A DNA stretch of 18,220 nucleotides from JACKOD01 sp041591635 (GCA_041591635.1 JBFHRO010000044.1:1-18220), one strand, 5' to 3'. Counted from the stretch's first letter, positions 7,424-16,000 are shown. A program made the numbers and translations. The notes: a model not told the origin generated them from the letters alone.

Positions 7424-8335
7424 ATGACCGCCGCACTTAAGCTGCCCGCCGACGCTCTTGATACCGCACCACCGGTCTCGACCTGGCCGGCGTTTTTGCA
7501 TTTGCACTTTGCCCGGCGTGCCCGCGGCGTGCGCCTGGTGCAGTCGCAGCACGAGGGGCCACTGTATGTTCAGAAAGCCTTTTATCCCGAAGGCCCGGAC
7601 TGTGCCCACTGCTATCTGTTGCATCCCCCCGGCGGCCTGGTATCGGGCGATAGCCTCGCCATTGATGTAATGGCCCAGCCCCACACCCATGTGCTGCTTA
7701 CCACGCCCGGTGCCGGGCGTGTCTACAAGGCGCGGGAACATGGCGCCATGCAGCGCCAGTCGGTGCACTTGCGTGTGCAGGCCGACGCCGTGCTTGAATG
7801 GCTGCCGCTGGAAACCCTGTTATTTCCGCGTGCCCGGGCGAGTCTTGATACCCGCATCGAACTGGCCGAAAACGCCCGGGTCATTGCCTGGGATATCACC
7901 TGCTTCGGGCTGCCCGCCAATGGCGAACCCTTTACCGGGGGCCGCGTGTGCCAGTCGTTGCAGGTCTGGTCGCAAGGGCGCCTGCGATTGAATGAGCGGC
8001 TGGTGCTTGAGAGCGACGACACAGCGCCTTCGGTGCTCGCGGCCAGTGCCGGATTTCGACAGCGTCCGGTGCATGGCTTGCTAATTGCAGGCCCCTTTGG
8101 CAGCCAGGATGACGGGATCGATGCGTTACTGACGGCCTTGCGCCAACTGCAGGGCCCCGTGCCTCACAAGGAGGCGACGCTGGTTGGTGTGACCCGTAAT
8201 GGTGCCTTTATCAGTGTGAGATGCCTGGGATGGTGCACGGAGTCGGTGCGCCACACCCTGATCCGCGCCTGGCACGACATTCGCCCGATACTGACCGGCA
8301 GGGCCGGCGTGGCACCGCGCATCTGGGCCACCTGA
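7424..8335 (+). CDS. ureD: Urease accessory protein UreD (UreH)
   Basis: Scaffold protein that binds the UreABC apoenzyme and, with UreF and UreG, forms the nickel-insertion complex in the cytoplasm. It has 303 residues, slightly longer than many UreD proteins because of about 25 extra N-terminal residues. Recognisable family segments are LVQSQHEGPLYVQKAFYPEG (about 39-58), HPPGGLVSGDSL, VLLTTPGAGRVYK (about 90-102), LEWLPLETLLFPRA, WDITCFGLPANGEPF and the C-terminal VRCLGWCTE...W. The start ATG lies one base after the urtE stop. Its TGA stop is also the first three bases of a tandem repeat array in the following gap. Family assignment is firm from these blocks and the gene order ureD-A-B-C. 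Confidence 0.95.
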   Translation: MTAALKLPADALDTAPPVSTWPAFLHLHFARRARGVRLVQSQHEGPLYVQKAFYPEGPDCAHCYLLHPPGGLVSGDSLAIDVMAQPHTHVLLTTPGAGRVYKAREHGAMQRQSVHLRVQADAVLEWLPLETLLFPRARASLDTRIELAENARVIAWDITCFGLPANGEPFTGGRVCQSLQVWSQGRLRLNERLVLESDDTAPSVLAASAGFRQRPVHGLLIAGPFGSQDDGIDALLTALRQLQGPVPHKEATLVGVTRNGAFISVRCLGWCTESVRHTLIRAWHDIRPILTGRAGVAPRIWAT

Positions 8336-8437
8336 CTACACCAGGAAGTAACTACACCAGGAAGTGACTACACCAGGAAGTGACTGCACCAGGAAGTGAC
8401 GGCACCAAGACAAGAAGTAACCCGAGACAAGAAGTGA
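8333..8437 (+). repeat. Six-unit tandem array between ureD and ureA, each unit starting with a stop codon
   Basis: Units start at 8333, 8349, 8365, 8381, 8397 and 8418. The first four are 16 bp, of the form TGACTACACCAGGAAG with TAA replacing TGA in unit 2 and G for A at one place in unit 4. Units 5 (21 bp) and 6 (17 bp) are degenerate and share GACAAGAAG. Unit 1 begins exactly with the ureD stop codon. Because 16 is not a multiple of three, stop codons fall in all three frames. Each of the first four units contains ACCAGGAAGT, which resembles CsrA/RsmA RNA sites (ACAnGGAnGT) in eight or nine of ten positions. A GAGG ribosome site for ureA follows at 8444. Confidence 0.9.
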
Positions 8438-8455
8438 CGACAGAGGCAATACCGG

Positions 8456-8758
8456 ATGGAACTCTTACCCCGAGAAAAAGACAAACTGCTGGTATTTACC
8501 GCGGCCTTGCTGGCCGAGCGACGTTTGCACCGTGGCCTTCAGCTTAACTACCCCGAGGCCATGGCCTACCTGACCATGGCCATTATTGAAGGGGCGCGCG
8601 ACGGCAAAACCGTGGCCGAACTGATGAGCTACGGCAAAACCCTGCTGCGGGAAGATCAGGTGATGAAAGGCGTTGCCAGCATGATTCATGAAGTGCAGGT
8701 CGAGGCCACCTTTGCCGATGGCACCAAGCTGGTGACGGTGCATGAGCCCATTTGCTAG
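8456..8758 (+). CDS. ureA: Urease gamma subunit UreA
   Basis: Smallest structural subunit of urease, 100 residues, the exact usual length. The sequence is classical from its start (MELLPREKDKLLVFTAALLA) through the blocks LNYPEAMAYL and GARDGKTVAELM to the end VTVHEPI. UreA assembles with UreB and UreC into the (UreABC)3 trimer and contributes no catalytic residue. The ATG at 8456 follows GAGG (8444-8447) at eight bases. It is separated from ureD by 120 bases that hold the tandem array, the largest gap within the urease cluster apart from short spacers, and from ureB by 59 bases. Confidence 0.98.
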   Translation: MELLPREKDKLLVFTAALLAERRLHRGLQLNYPEAMAYLTMAIIEGARDGKTVAELMSYGKTLLREDQVMKGVASMIHEVQVEATFADGTKLVTVHEPIC

Positions 8759-8786
8759 GCACGGTGGATGTCGATAACACGCATCC

Positions 8787-8804
8787 GGTTAACACGGTTA
8801 ACAC
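8787..8804 (+). repeat. Perfect 9-bp tandem duplication before the ureB ribosome site
   Basis: GGTTAACAC occurs twice in direct succession (8787-8795 and 8796-8804), with a degenerate copy GATAACACG just upstream. It ends immediately before the AAGGAG ribosome site (8806-8811). It is probably a small slippage duplication; each copy contains the palindrome GTTAAC. Confidence 0.7.
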
Positions 8805-8817
8805 TAAGGAGCCCACT

Positions 8818-9138
8818 ATGATCCCCGGAGAATACCAGCTCGCCGCGGGCGAACTGAACTTGAATGAAGGTCGCCCCACCTTGACCCTGCGCGTGGAAAA
8901 CACCGGTGATCGTCCCATTCAGGTGGGGTCGCATTACCATTTTTACGAAACCAACCCGGCACTGCGCTTTGCGCGGGAAGCCACCCGGGGCTACCGCCTG
9001 AACATTGCCTCGGGTACCGCCGTGCGCTTTGAACCGGGGCAGGGGCGCGAGGTGGAACTGGTGGCCTATGCCGGTGCCAGGACGATTTACGGCTTTCGGG
9101 GCGAGGTCATGGGCGAACTCGAAGGAGACAAGGCATGA
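8818..9138 (+). CDS. ureB: Urease beta subunit UreB
   Basis: Structural beta subunit of urease, 106 residues, standard length. It opens MIPGEYQLAAGELNLNEG and contains the family blocks VENTGDRPIQVGSHYHFYE (about 27-45), REATRGYRLNI and AVRFEPGQGREVEL, ending in GFRGEVMG. The ATG at 8818 is chosen because AAGGAG lies six bases upstream and the protein begins exactly as known UreB does. Reading further upstream in frame would overlap ureA and add a low-complexity stretch without family support. The stop overlaps the ureC start (ATGA), so beta and alpha subunits are translationally coupled. Confidence 0.97.
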   Translation: MIPGEYQLAAGELNLNEGRPTLTLRVENTGDRPIQVGSHYHFYETNPALRFAREATRGYRLNIASGTAVRFEPGQGREVELVAYAGARTIYGFRGEVMGELEGDKA

Positions 9139-10871
9139 GCGAGTCTATTCGCAAAGGGCGTTCTGCCAAACAAATGGATCGGGCCACTTATGCCCAGATG
9201 TTTGGCCCCACCACCGGCGACCGGGTACGGCTGGGCGATACCGAGCTCTGGATCCAGGTCGAAAAGGATTACACCCGCTACGGCGATGAGGTCAAATTTG
9301 GCGGTGGCAAGGTCATCCGCGACGGCATGGGGCAAAGCCAGCGCCCCAGCGCCCAAACGGTCGATCTGGTGATAACCAATGCGCTGGTGCTGGATCACTG
9401 GGGCATCGTCAAGGCCGATGTGGGTGTCAAGGCCGGGCGCATTACCTGCGTCGGCAAGGCCGGCAACCCGGATATTCAGGACGCTGTGGATATAGTGATT
9501 GGCCCAGGTACCGAGGTGATTGCCGGCGAAGGCGCCATACTCACCGCCGGCGGCATAGACGCGCATATTCATTTCATTTGCCCCCAACAGGTCGAGGAGG
9601 CGCTGATGTCAGGCGTCACCACCATGATTGGCGGCGGCACAGGCCCGGCCACGGGAACCAATGCCACCACCTGTACGCCCGGCCCCTGGTACATAGGCAA
9701 GATGCTGCAGGCGACCGATACCCTGCCGATGAACTTCGGGTTTCTGGGCAAGGGCAATGCCAGCCTGCCCGAGGCCCTGCAGGAGCAGCTCGAAGCCGGT
9801 GCCTGCGGCCTGAAGCTGCATGAAGACTGGGGCACCACACCGGCCTCGATCGATTGCTGCCTGGCGGTGGCCGAAGCCTATGATGTGCAGGTGGCCATTC
9901 ATACCGATACGCTCAACGAGTCGGGCTTTGTGGATGACACCCTGGCGGCCTTCAAGGGCCGGGTGATTCACACCTACCACACCGAAGGGGCCGGCGGCGG
10001 TCATGCGCCCGACATTATCCGCGCCTGCTCGCAGCCCAATGTCTTGCCATCTTCGACCAATCCTACCCGGCCCTACACGCGCAATACCGTGGATGAACAT
10101 CTGGACATGCTGATGGTCTGTCATCACCTCGATAGCAGCATTCCTGAAGACGTAGCCTTTGCCGACTCCCGTATTCGCAAGGAAACCATTGCCGCCGAGG
10201 ACATTTTTCACGACCGTGGCGCCTTCAGCATGATCTCCTCCGACTCTCAGGCCATGGGCCGGGTGGGTGAGGTGATCACCCGCACCTGGCAAACGGCCCA
10301 CAAAATGAAGGTGCAGTTCGGCCTGCTCAAAGAAGACCAAGGCCTCGGCGCCGACAACTTTCGGGCCCGTCGCTACATTGCCAAATACACCATCAACCCG
10401 GCCATTGCCCACGGTATCGCCCACGAAGTCGGCTCGATCGAGCCGGGTAAACTGGCCGATCTGGTGTTGTGGAAGCCAGCGTTCTTTGGCATCAAGCCGG
10501 CGGTCATCCTCAAAGGCGGCATGATCGCGGCGGCCCCCATGGGGGACCCCAACGCCTCTATTCCAACGCCCCAGCCGGTGCATTACCGGCCCATGTTTGG
10601 TGCCTTGGGGCTGGCGGCGGCGAAAACCTCGGTGACTTTTGTCTCCCAGGCCGCGCTTGACAACAACCTCGGCGCCCAGTTGGGGTTGCAACGTCCTTTG
10701 AGCGCCTGCAAGGGAACCCGAACCATTGGTAAAAAAGACATGATACTGAACGACTGGATGCCCGATGTGACGGTCGATCCCCAGACTTACGAAGTGCGGG
10801 CCAACGGTGAGCTGCTCACCTGCGAACCGGCAACGGTGCTGCCGCTGGCGCAGCTTTATACCCTGTTTTAG
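9135..10871 (+). CDS. ureC: Urease alpha (catalytic) subunit UreC
   Basis: Catalytic subunit that hydrolyses urea to ammonia and carbamate at a two-nickel centre, 578 residues. Every active-site residue is present, offset by ten from Klebsiella numbering: His144 and His146 (IDAHIH), the carbamylated Lys227 (GLKLH), His229, His256, His282 (TYHTEG), flap Cys329 and His330 (MVCHHLD), and Asp370 (SSDSQAMGR). The enzyme should therefore be active once metallated. About ten extra polar residues (ending AKQMDRATYAQMFGPTTGDR) precede the usual start. The ATG at 9135 overlapping the ureB stop is the natural start, with GAAGGAGA just upstream; an internal ATG at residue 14 would give the usual N-terminus and cannot be excluded. 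Confidence 0.98.
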   Translation: MSESIRKGRSAKQMDRATYAQMFGPTTGDRVRLGDTELWIQVEKDYTRYGDEVKFGGGKVIRDGMGQSQRPSAQTVDLVITNALVLDHWGIVKADVGVKAGRITCVGKAGNPDIQDAVDIVIGPGTEVIAGEGAILTAGGIDAHIHFICPQQVEEALMSGVTTMIGGGTGPATGTNATTCTPGPWYIGKMLQATDTLPMNFGFLGKGNASLPEALQEQLEAGACGLKLHEDWGTTPASIDCCLAVAEAYDVQVAIHTDTLNESGFVDDTLAAFKGRVIHTYHTEGAGGGHAPDIIRACSQPNVLPSSTNPTRPYTRNTVDEHLDMLMVCHHLDSSIPEDVAFADSRIRKETIAAEDIFHDRGAFSMISSDSQAMGRVGEVITRTWQTAHKMKVQFGLLKEDQGLGADNFRARRYIAKYTINPAIAHGIAHEVGSIEPGKLADLVLWKPAFFGIKPAVILKGGMIAAAPMGDPNASIPTPQPVHYRPMFGALGLAAAKTSVTFVSQAALDNNLGAQLGLQRPLSACKGTRTIGKKDMILNDWMPDVTVDPQTYEVRANGELLTCEPATVLPLAQLYTLF

Positions 10872-10887
10872 GGCAAGGAGTGCAGTG

Positions 10888-11361
10888 ATGCTGGATGTGT
10901 ATGAGCGCCTGGGGCTGCATTGCCATGCGCCGGTGGATGAAATCGTGCGTCTGGAACATGACCAGCGCGACCGGGGGCGTCTGCGCCTGACCAGCGAAGC
11001 CGGTACCGAGGTGCGCGTGTTTCTTCCCCGGGGCAAACCCCTGCTGGTGGGTGAATTCCTGCGTGCACAGTGCGGCAAGATCATCCAGGTGCAAGGCGCA
11101 CAGGAGCCCGTAGCCCATGCCAGTTGCGATGACTGGCACACCTTTGCCCGTGCCTGTTATCACCTGGGGAATCGTCACGTCAAACTGCAGGTGGGCGAGC
11201 GCTGGTTGCGGATCAAGCCCGACCATGTGCTGGAAGAAATGATCCACCTGCTGGGGCTGGTCGTCTCCCATGAACAGGCGGTGTTTGAGCCCGAGTCGGG
11301 CGCCTACAGCCAAAGCCTGCCGGGGGCCCATTCCCATGGCCATGATCACCATGACCACTGA
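10888..11361 (+). CDS. ureE: Urease nickel-delivery metallochaperone UreE with His-rich tail
   Basis: Nickel chaperone that hands the metal to UreG, 157 residues. The N-terminal peptide-binding domain is followed by the metal-binding domain with YHLGNRHVKLQV (91-102, including the conserved nickel-site His97) and LRIKPDHVLEEMI (107-119). The last ten residues, HSHGHDHHDH, carry six histidines and likely store additional nickel. The ATG at 10888 has AAGGAG at 10875-10880, seven bases upstream, and begins next to the normal UreE start. A longer frame reaching into ureC is rejected. The gene lies 16 bases after ureC. Its histidine-tail codons also contain the start of ureF in another frame. Confidence 0.96.
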   Translation: MLDVYERLGLHCHAPVDEIVRLEHDQRDRGRLRLTSEAGTEVRVFLPRGKPLLVGEFLRAQCGKIIQVQGAQEPVAHASCDDWHTFARACYHLGNRHVKLQVGERWLRIKPDHVLEEMIHLLGLVVSHEQAVFEPESGAYSQSLPGAHSHGHDHHDH

Positions 11362-12070
11362 GCCTTGCGCCCACCTGGCAGAGGATCTGGCCCTGGCGCG
11401 ACTGCTGCAGCTTGGCAGTGTGAGCTTGCCGGTCGGCGGCTTTGCCTTTTCGCAGGGGCTGGAGTTTGCCGTCGAGTGCACCTGGGTGACCAACGCCGCC
11501 CAGGTGCATGAATGGCTGAGTCTGCAACTGCGCGAAAACCTCGCCCGGGTGGAGGTGCCGGTGCTGCGTGAAGCCATGATCGCCAGTGCCGCTGCCGACT
11601 GGGACGGGTTTTCCCGCCTCAATGACCGGGTGCTGGCCTCGCGCGAAACGCACGAACTGCGGCTGACCGATACTGCCATGGGAGAGGCGCTGCGGCGTTT
11701 GCTGGGCAGCCTCGATTTTGCCCTGCCGTTTTTATCCCGGCCACAGCAGGAGGCGTCAGCCAGTGAGCAGCAGTGGAGTTTTGTGTGTCTGTTTGGGTAC
11801 GCCGCCAGTCACTGGCAAATCCCTTACAGGCAGGCCGCCATCGGGTTTCTCTGGTCGTGGCTGGAAGGCCAGGTGGCTGCGGCGACCAAACTGGTGCCCC
11901 TGGGGCAAACCCAGGCGCAGCAGCTGCTGGTGGCCTTGCAACCAAACCTGACCCACGCCCTGAGTCTGGCCCAAGGCATCGGCATGGAGGAGATAGGGGC
12001 GGGCCTGCCGGCGCTTGCCCTGGCCAGCGCCTGGCACGAAACCCAATACACCCGTTTGTTCCGGTCTTGA
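11351..12070 (+). CDS. ureF: Urease accessory protein UreF
   Basis: Helical accessory protein that joins UreD and UreG in the nickel-insertion complex and acts on UreG GTPase activity. With this start it has 239 residues. Family marks are LARLLQLGSVSLPVGGFAFS (about 15-34), the segment around FGYAASHW, and the conserved end HETQYTRLFRS, whose C-terminus is important for complex formation in known UreF proteins. Three in-frame ATGs (11336, 11342, 11351) lie within the ureE His-tail codons. No clear ribosome site precedes any of them, so translation probably depends on ribosomes finishing ureE. 11351 gives the most usual length, but 11342 is almost equally likely. An 81-base AT-rich gap separates it from ureG. 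Confidence 0.93.
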   Translation: MTTEPCAHLAEDLALARLLQLGSVSLPVGGFAFSQGLEFAVECTWVTNAAQVHEWLSLQLRENLARVEVPVLREAMIASAAADWDGFSRLNDRVLASRETHELRLTDTAMGEALRRLLGSLDFALPFLSRPQQEASASEQQWSFVCLFGYAASHWQIPYRQAAIGFLWSWLEGQVAAATKLVPLGQTQAQQLLVALQPNLTHALSLAQGIGMEEIGAGLPALALASAWHETQYTRLFRS

Positions 12071-12108
12071 CCTGCGCTGCAGCCATTGCGTTAGCCGGGT
12101 TTTGTTAT

Positions 12109-12122
12109 TAACGAATTAGTTA
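12109..12122. promoter_or_regulatory. AT-rich imperfect dyad in the ureF-ureG gap
   Basis: TAACGAATTAGTTA is symmetric except for one base pair and sits in an AT-rich patch (about 12100-12127) that contrasts with the GC-rich surroundings. It could mark an internal promoter or operator for ureG and the signalling genes. No well-spaced -35/-10 pair was found, so the call is weak. Confidence 0.2.
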
Positions 12123-12151
12123 TCAACCAGCGTATTGATCAAGGAAACAGC

Positions 12152-12796
12152 ATGACCCAAAAACAAACCCTGAGAATCGGCGTGGGCGGGCCCGTGGGTT
12201 CGGGCAAAACCGCGTTGCTCAAATCCCTGTGTGCGGCGATGAAAGATCACTACAACCTTGCCGTGGTCACCAACGATATCTACACCAAGGAAGATGCCCA
12301 GTTTCTCACCCGGCATCAGGCACTTGATGCAGATCGCATCATTGGTGTGGAAACCGGTGGCTGTCCGCATACCGCGATCCGTGAAGATGCGTCCATGAAC
12401 CTCGCGGCCATTGATCAGCTGATGGCGCGTCACCCCGGGCTGGACCTGGTGTTTGTCGAAAGCGGCGGCGACAACCTCAGCGCCACCTTCAGCCCTGAGC
12501 TGTCCGATCTGACCCTGTATGTGATTGATGTGTCGGCAGGCGACAAAATCCCCCGCAAAGGTGGCCCCGGCATAACCCGCTCCGACCTGCTGATTATCAA
12601 CAAAACCGATCTGGCCCCCCTGGTCGGCGCTTCGCTGGAGGTCATGGATCAGGATGCCCGGCGCATGCGGGGCGAACGCCCCTTCGTGTTTTCCAATCTG
12701 AAAAAGGCCGAAGGGCTCGATGCCATCATCCGGTTCATTGTCACCGAGGGCATGCTGGAGGCAAAAACACTGCCCCCCGCCAAGGCCGTGGTTTAA
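12152..12796 (+). CDS. ureG: Urease accessory GTPase UreG
   Basis: SIMIBI-class GTPase that powers nickel insertion into urease, 214 residues. Visible motifs are the P-loop GGPVGSGKT (12-20), the nickel-binding Cys-Pro-His at 71-73 within ETGGCPHTAIREDAS, ESGGDN (103-108) and the guanine-specificity motif NKTD (150-153). All key residues are intact. The ATG at 12152 follows AAGGAAA at a suitable distance and begins with the normal short UreG N-terminus, not the His-rich extension seen in some organisms. In this locus the histidine-rich roles fall to UreE and perhaps the small protein that follows 36 bases downstream. Confidence 0.98.
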   Translation: MTQKQTLRIGVGGPVGSGKTALLKSLCAAMKDHYNLAVVTNDIYTKEDAQFLTRHQALDADRIIGVETGGCPHTAIREDASMNLAAIDQLMARHPGLDLVFVESGGDNLSATFSPELSDLTLYVIDVSAGDKIPRKGGPGITRSDLLIINKTDLAPLVGASLEVMDQDARRMRGERPFVFSNLKKAEGLDAIIRFIVTEGMLEAKTLPPAKAVV

Positions 12797-12832
12797 GTTG
12801 TTGTTAATGGGTTTATCCAGGAGGAGTTCACC

Positions 12833-13039
12833 ATGAAATCGATTCAACACAGGGTATTGCTGGCCCTAATGCTGTGTCTGGCACCTTTCGCGTTCGCCCA
12901 TGAGGGGGTGCATCTAGTGGGGCAGGTGCATGCCGCCGGCCATCACATGGGCCTGTTTGAAGTGGCGCTGGGGGTGCTGGGTGCCGGCGTTCTGTACCTG
13001 CTCTATGCGATCTATGACAGCAGCAATCGCAGGAAGTGA
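12833..13039 (+). CDS. Small exported His-rich single-helix membrane protein, function unknown
   Basis: A 68-residue protein with an excellent ribosome site (AGGAGGAG at 12819-12826). Residues 1-22 form a Sec signal peptide ending AFA, so the mature protein would begin HEGVHLVGQVHAAGHHMG, with five histidines (23, 27, 33, 37, 38) including its new N-terminal residue. A single hydrophobic helix follows at about 42-60 and a short basic end (SSNRRK) at 61-68. It is predicted to sit in the inner membrane with the histidines in the periplasm. Known proteins between ureG and later genes include HupE/UreJ nickel permeases, but those have several helices; this one is far too short and lacks their motifs. 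Metal binding, perhaps nickel, is inferred from the histidines and the urease context only. Confidence 0.85.
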   Translation: MKSIQHRVLLALMLCLAPFAFAHEGVHLVGQVHAAGHHMGLFEVALGVLGAGVLYLLYAIYDSSNRRK

Positions 13040-13069
13040 CGGGCGGGTGCCGATGGTAACCAGGCTTTC

Positions 13070-16000
13070 ATGACCGCGCCCAAGCAGAAGATTCTCAAGG
13101 TCCGGCGCCACTACAACCAGTGGGTGGCCAACCAGACGCTGGAAGACTTTGCGCTGCGGTTTACGGCGCACAAGTCGCGGCATATGAGCATCTCCCGGGT
13201 GGGGCAAACCGCGCTGGGGGCAACGGCGTTCCTGGCGCTGGAGAGTATCGCCGCGGCGGTCACCCTCAGCTACGGCTTTACCAATGCGGTACTGGCGATG
13301 CTGGTGGTGGCGGTGATTATTTTTGTCACCGGTTTTCCCATTGCCTATCACTGCGCCCGCTACGGCCTTGATATCGATCTGCTGACCCGCGGGGCCGGTT
13401 TTGGTTACCTGGGCTCGACCATCACCTCCCTGATTTACGCCTCCTTCACCTTTATTTTCTTTGCGATTGAGGCGGCCATCATGGCCGCTGCCCTGCAGGC
13501 GCTGTTCGCGATTCCCTTGTCGGTGGGGTATTTCCTCTGCTCGGTGGCGGTGATTCCCATTGTGATTCGTGGCATTACCACCATCAGCAAGTTCCAGGTG
13601 GGCACCCAAAAGCTCTGGCTGGGGCTGCAGATTCTGGCCATTGCGGTGGTGCTCTGGAACGAATTCGCCGCACTCGATGCCTGGATGCAGTATCAGCCCC
13701 AAAGCGTGCCTGCAACGGCGGGCTTTGACTGGCTGCTGTTTGGCGCTGCCACTTCGGTGCTGTTTGCGCTGGTGGCGCAGATTGGCGAGCAGGTCGATTA
13801 CCTGCGGTTTTTGCCCGAGAAAACCGCGCAAAATCAAAAACACTGGTGGTTCTGGCTGGTGCTGGCGGGGCCGGGGTGGGTGTTCATCGGCCTGATCAAG
13901 ATGCTCTTTGGCTCGTTCGTGGCGTATCTGGCCATCACCGAAGGTGCGAGTTTGCTGGTGGCCAGTGATCCTACCTACATGTATCAGCGTGCCTTTGCCT
14001 ATATCACCCAGTCACCGACCTTTGCGCTGGTGCTGGCGGCGCTGATGGTGATCATCTCGCAAATGAAAATCAACGTGACCAATGCCTACGCCGGGTCGAT
14101 CGCCTGGTCGAATTTTTTCTCCCGCGCCACCCACAGCCACCCTGGCCGGGTGGTCTGGCTGGTGTTTAACGTGACCATCGCCCTGATCTTGATGGAGCTG
14201 GGCATTCACAAGGTGCTTGAGGCCATTCTCGGAATCTTCGCCATTGTCGCGGTGAGCTGGCTGGGGTGCCTGTCGGCCGACCTGCTGATCAACAAACCCC
14301 TGGGCCTGAGCCCCAAGGGGCTGGAGTTCAAGCGCGGTCACCTGTACGACATCAACCCGGTGGGCATTGGCGGCATGGTGCTGGCCACCGGTGTGGGCAT
14401 GCTCAGTTATCTGGGCCTGTTTGGCCCGCACAGCGCCAACCTGAGTCACTTTGTCAGCTTGCTGGTGTGCTTCGTGGCGGTGCCGCTGCTGGGGTGGGCG
14501 ACCCGCGGCAAATACTATCTGGCACGCCAGTCGCCAGAGCTGATTCCCTTGCTGGCGGCCGCCGAACCCGGCCTGTCGCGATCCGAGCCATCACTGTTTT
14601 GCGGGGTGTGCGAAAACCCATTTGAGCTGGCCGACATGAGCTACTGCAGTGTCTACGCCCAGCCCATTTGCTCCCTGTGCTGCTCGCTCGATGTGCGCTG
14701 CCTCGACAGCTGCAAGCCCCACGCCCGCCTGTCACGCCAGCTTGCCAACTTTTTGCGCCGCTTCATGACCGGCCGATCGGTCGCCATCATCAACTCGCGT
14801 CTGGGGCGGTTTCTGGGGTTGCTGCTGCTGACCAATCTGATCAACGGGGCCCTGCTGGCGCTGGTGTACAAGCAAATGGTGCCGCATTCGCTGTCCGAGC
14901 AACTGATATTGCAGCAAAGCTTCTGGACCTTGTTTTTCATTTTTCTGATCGTTACCGGCATCATTTCCTGGCTGTTTTTGCTGGCCCACGAAAGCCGCGT
15001 GGTGGCGCAAATGGAATCCAATCGCCAAACCCGCAAGCTGATGCGGGAAATCAGTGCCCACGAAAAAACCGATAAAGAACTGCAGCGCGCCAAAGAGCAG
15101 GCCGAAAAGGCCAACGATGCCAAGAGCCGCTATTTATCGGGCATCAGCCACGAACTGCGCACCCCGCTGCAATCCATTCTGGGTTACGCCCAGCTCTTGT
15201 CCGACAAGACGGGAGCGGATGAGGGCGTCACCCGGGGGCTAAAGATCATTCATCGCAGCGGGCAGCATCTGGCCGATTTGATTGAGGGCCTGCTCGACAT
15301 TTCCAAGATCGAGGCGGGGCGCCTGGAGCTGTACCGTAACCGGGTCGCCTTGCCGGAGTTGCTTGAGGAACTGGCCACCCTGTTCAGCCTGCAGGCGAGC
15401 CAGAAGGGCATCGACTTTCATTACCAGGTGGAAGGTCGCCTGCCGGCTACCGTGATGACCGATGAAAAACGTTTGCGGCAGATTCTGATCAATCTGCTGT
15501 CCAATGCAGTCAAGTACACCCAGAAAGGGCAGGTGAGTTTCGGGGTGCATTACCGCTCCCAGGTGGCGGAGTTCAGCATTCGCGACACAGGTTCAGGCAT
15601 CGACAGCGCCCATCTGGCCCGCATCTTCGATCCCTTTGAACGGGTGCGCAATGCCCACACCCCGAATGTGCAGGGCACTGGCCTGGGCTTGACCATTGTG
15701 AAACTGCTCACCGACATCATGGGCGGCGAGCTGCAGGTGGCCTCGGTGCTGGGGGAGGGCAGCTGCTTTACCGTCAATCTCATGCTGCCCTGGGTCAATA
15801 CCCAAACGCAGGAGGCCACGTCCCGCGCCAAGGTCATCGGCTATGAGGGCTATCAGCGAACCATTTGTCTGGTAGACGATGATCCCGTACTGCGGGGGCT
15901 CTTGTCAGACTTGCTGATTCCTCTGGGGTTTGTCACCCTCGAGGCCTTTGATGCCGATTCCTGCCTGCGTCTGCTTGACGACGCCCAACCCGATCTGTTC

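Noticed and set aside
8333..8437. CRISPR array
   Set aside because: Units are 16 bp and directly adjoining with no spacers, and no cas genes are present.
8752..8817. Extended ureB starting inside ureA
   Set aside because: The extension has no UreB similarity, while AAGGAG and the canonical MIPGEYQL start support 8818.
10807..10887. Extended ureE starting inside ureC
   Set aside because: The added residues are a frame-shadow of ureC; the AAGGAG site and family start support 10888.
9609..11141. Long reverse-strand open frame (510 codons) opposite ureC and ureE
   Set aside because: It lies antisense to genes with complete catalytic motifs; long antisense frames are expected at this GC content and its translation shows no recognisable domain.
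12833..13039. HupE/UreJ nickel permease
   Set aside because: The protein is only 68 residues with one helix after the signal peptide and lacks the multi-helix HupE pattern.
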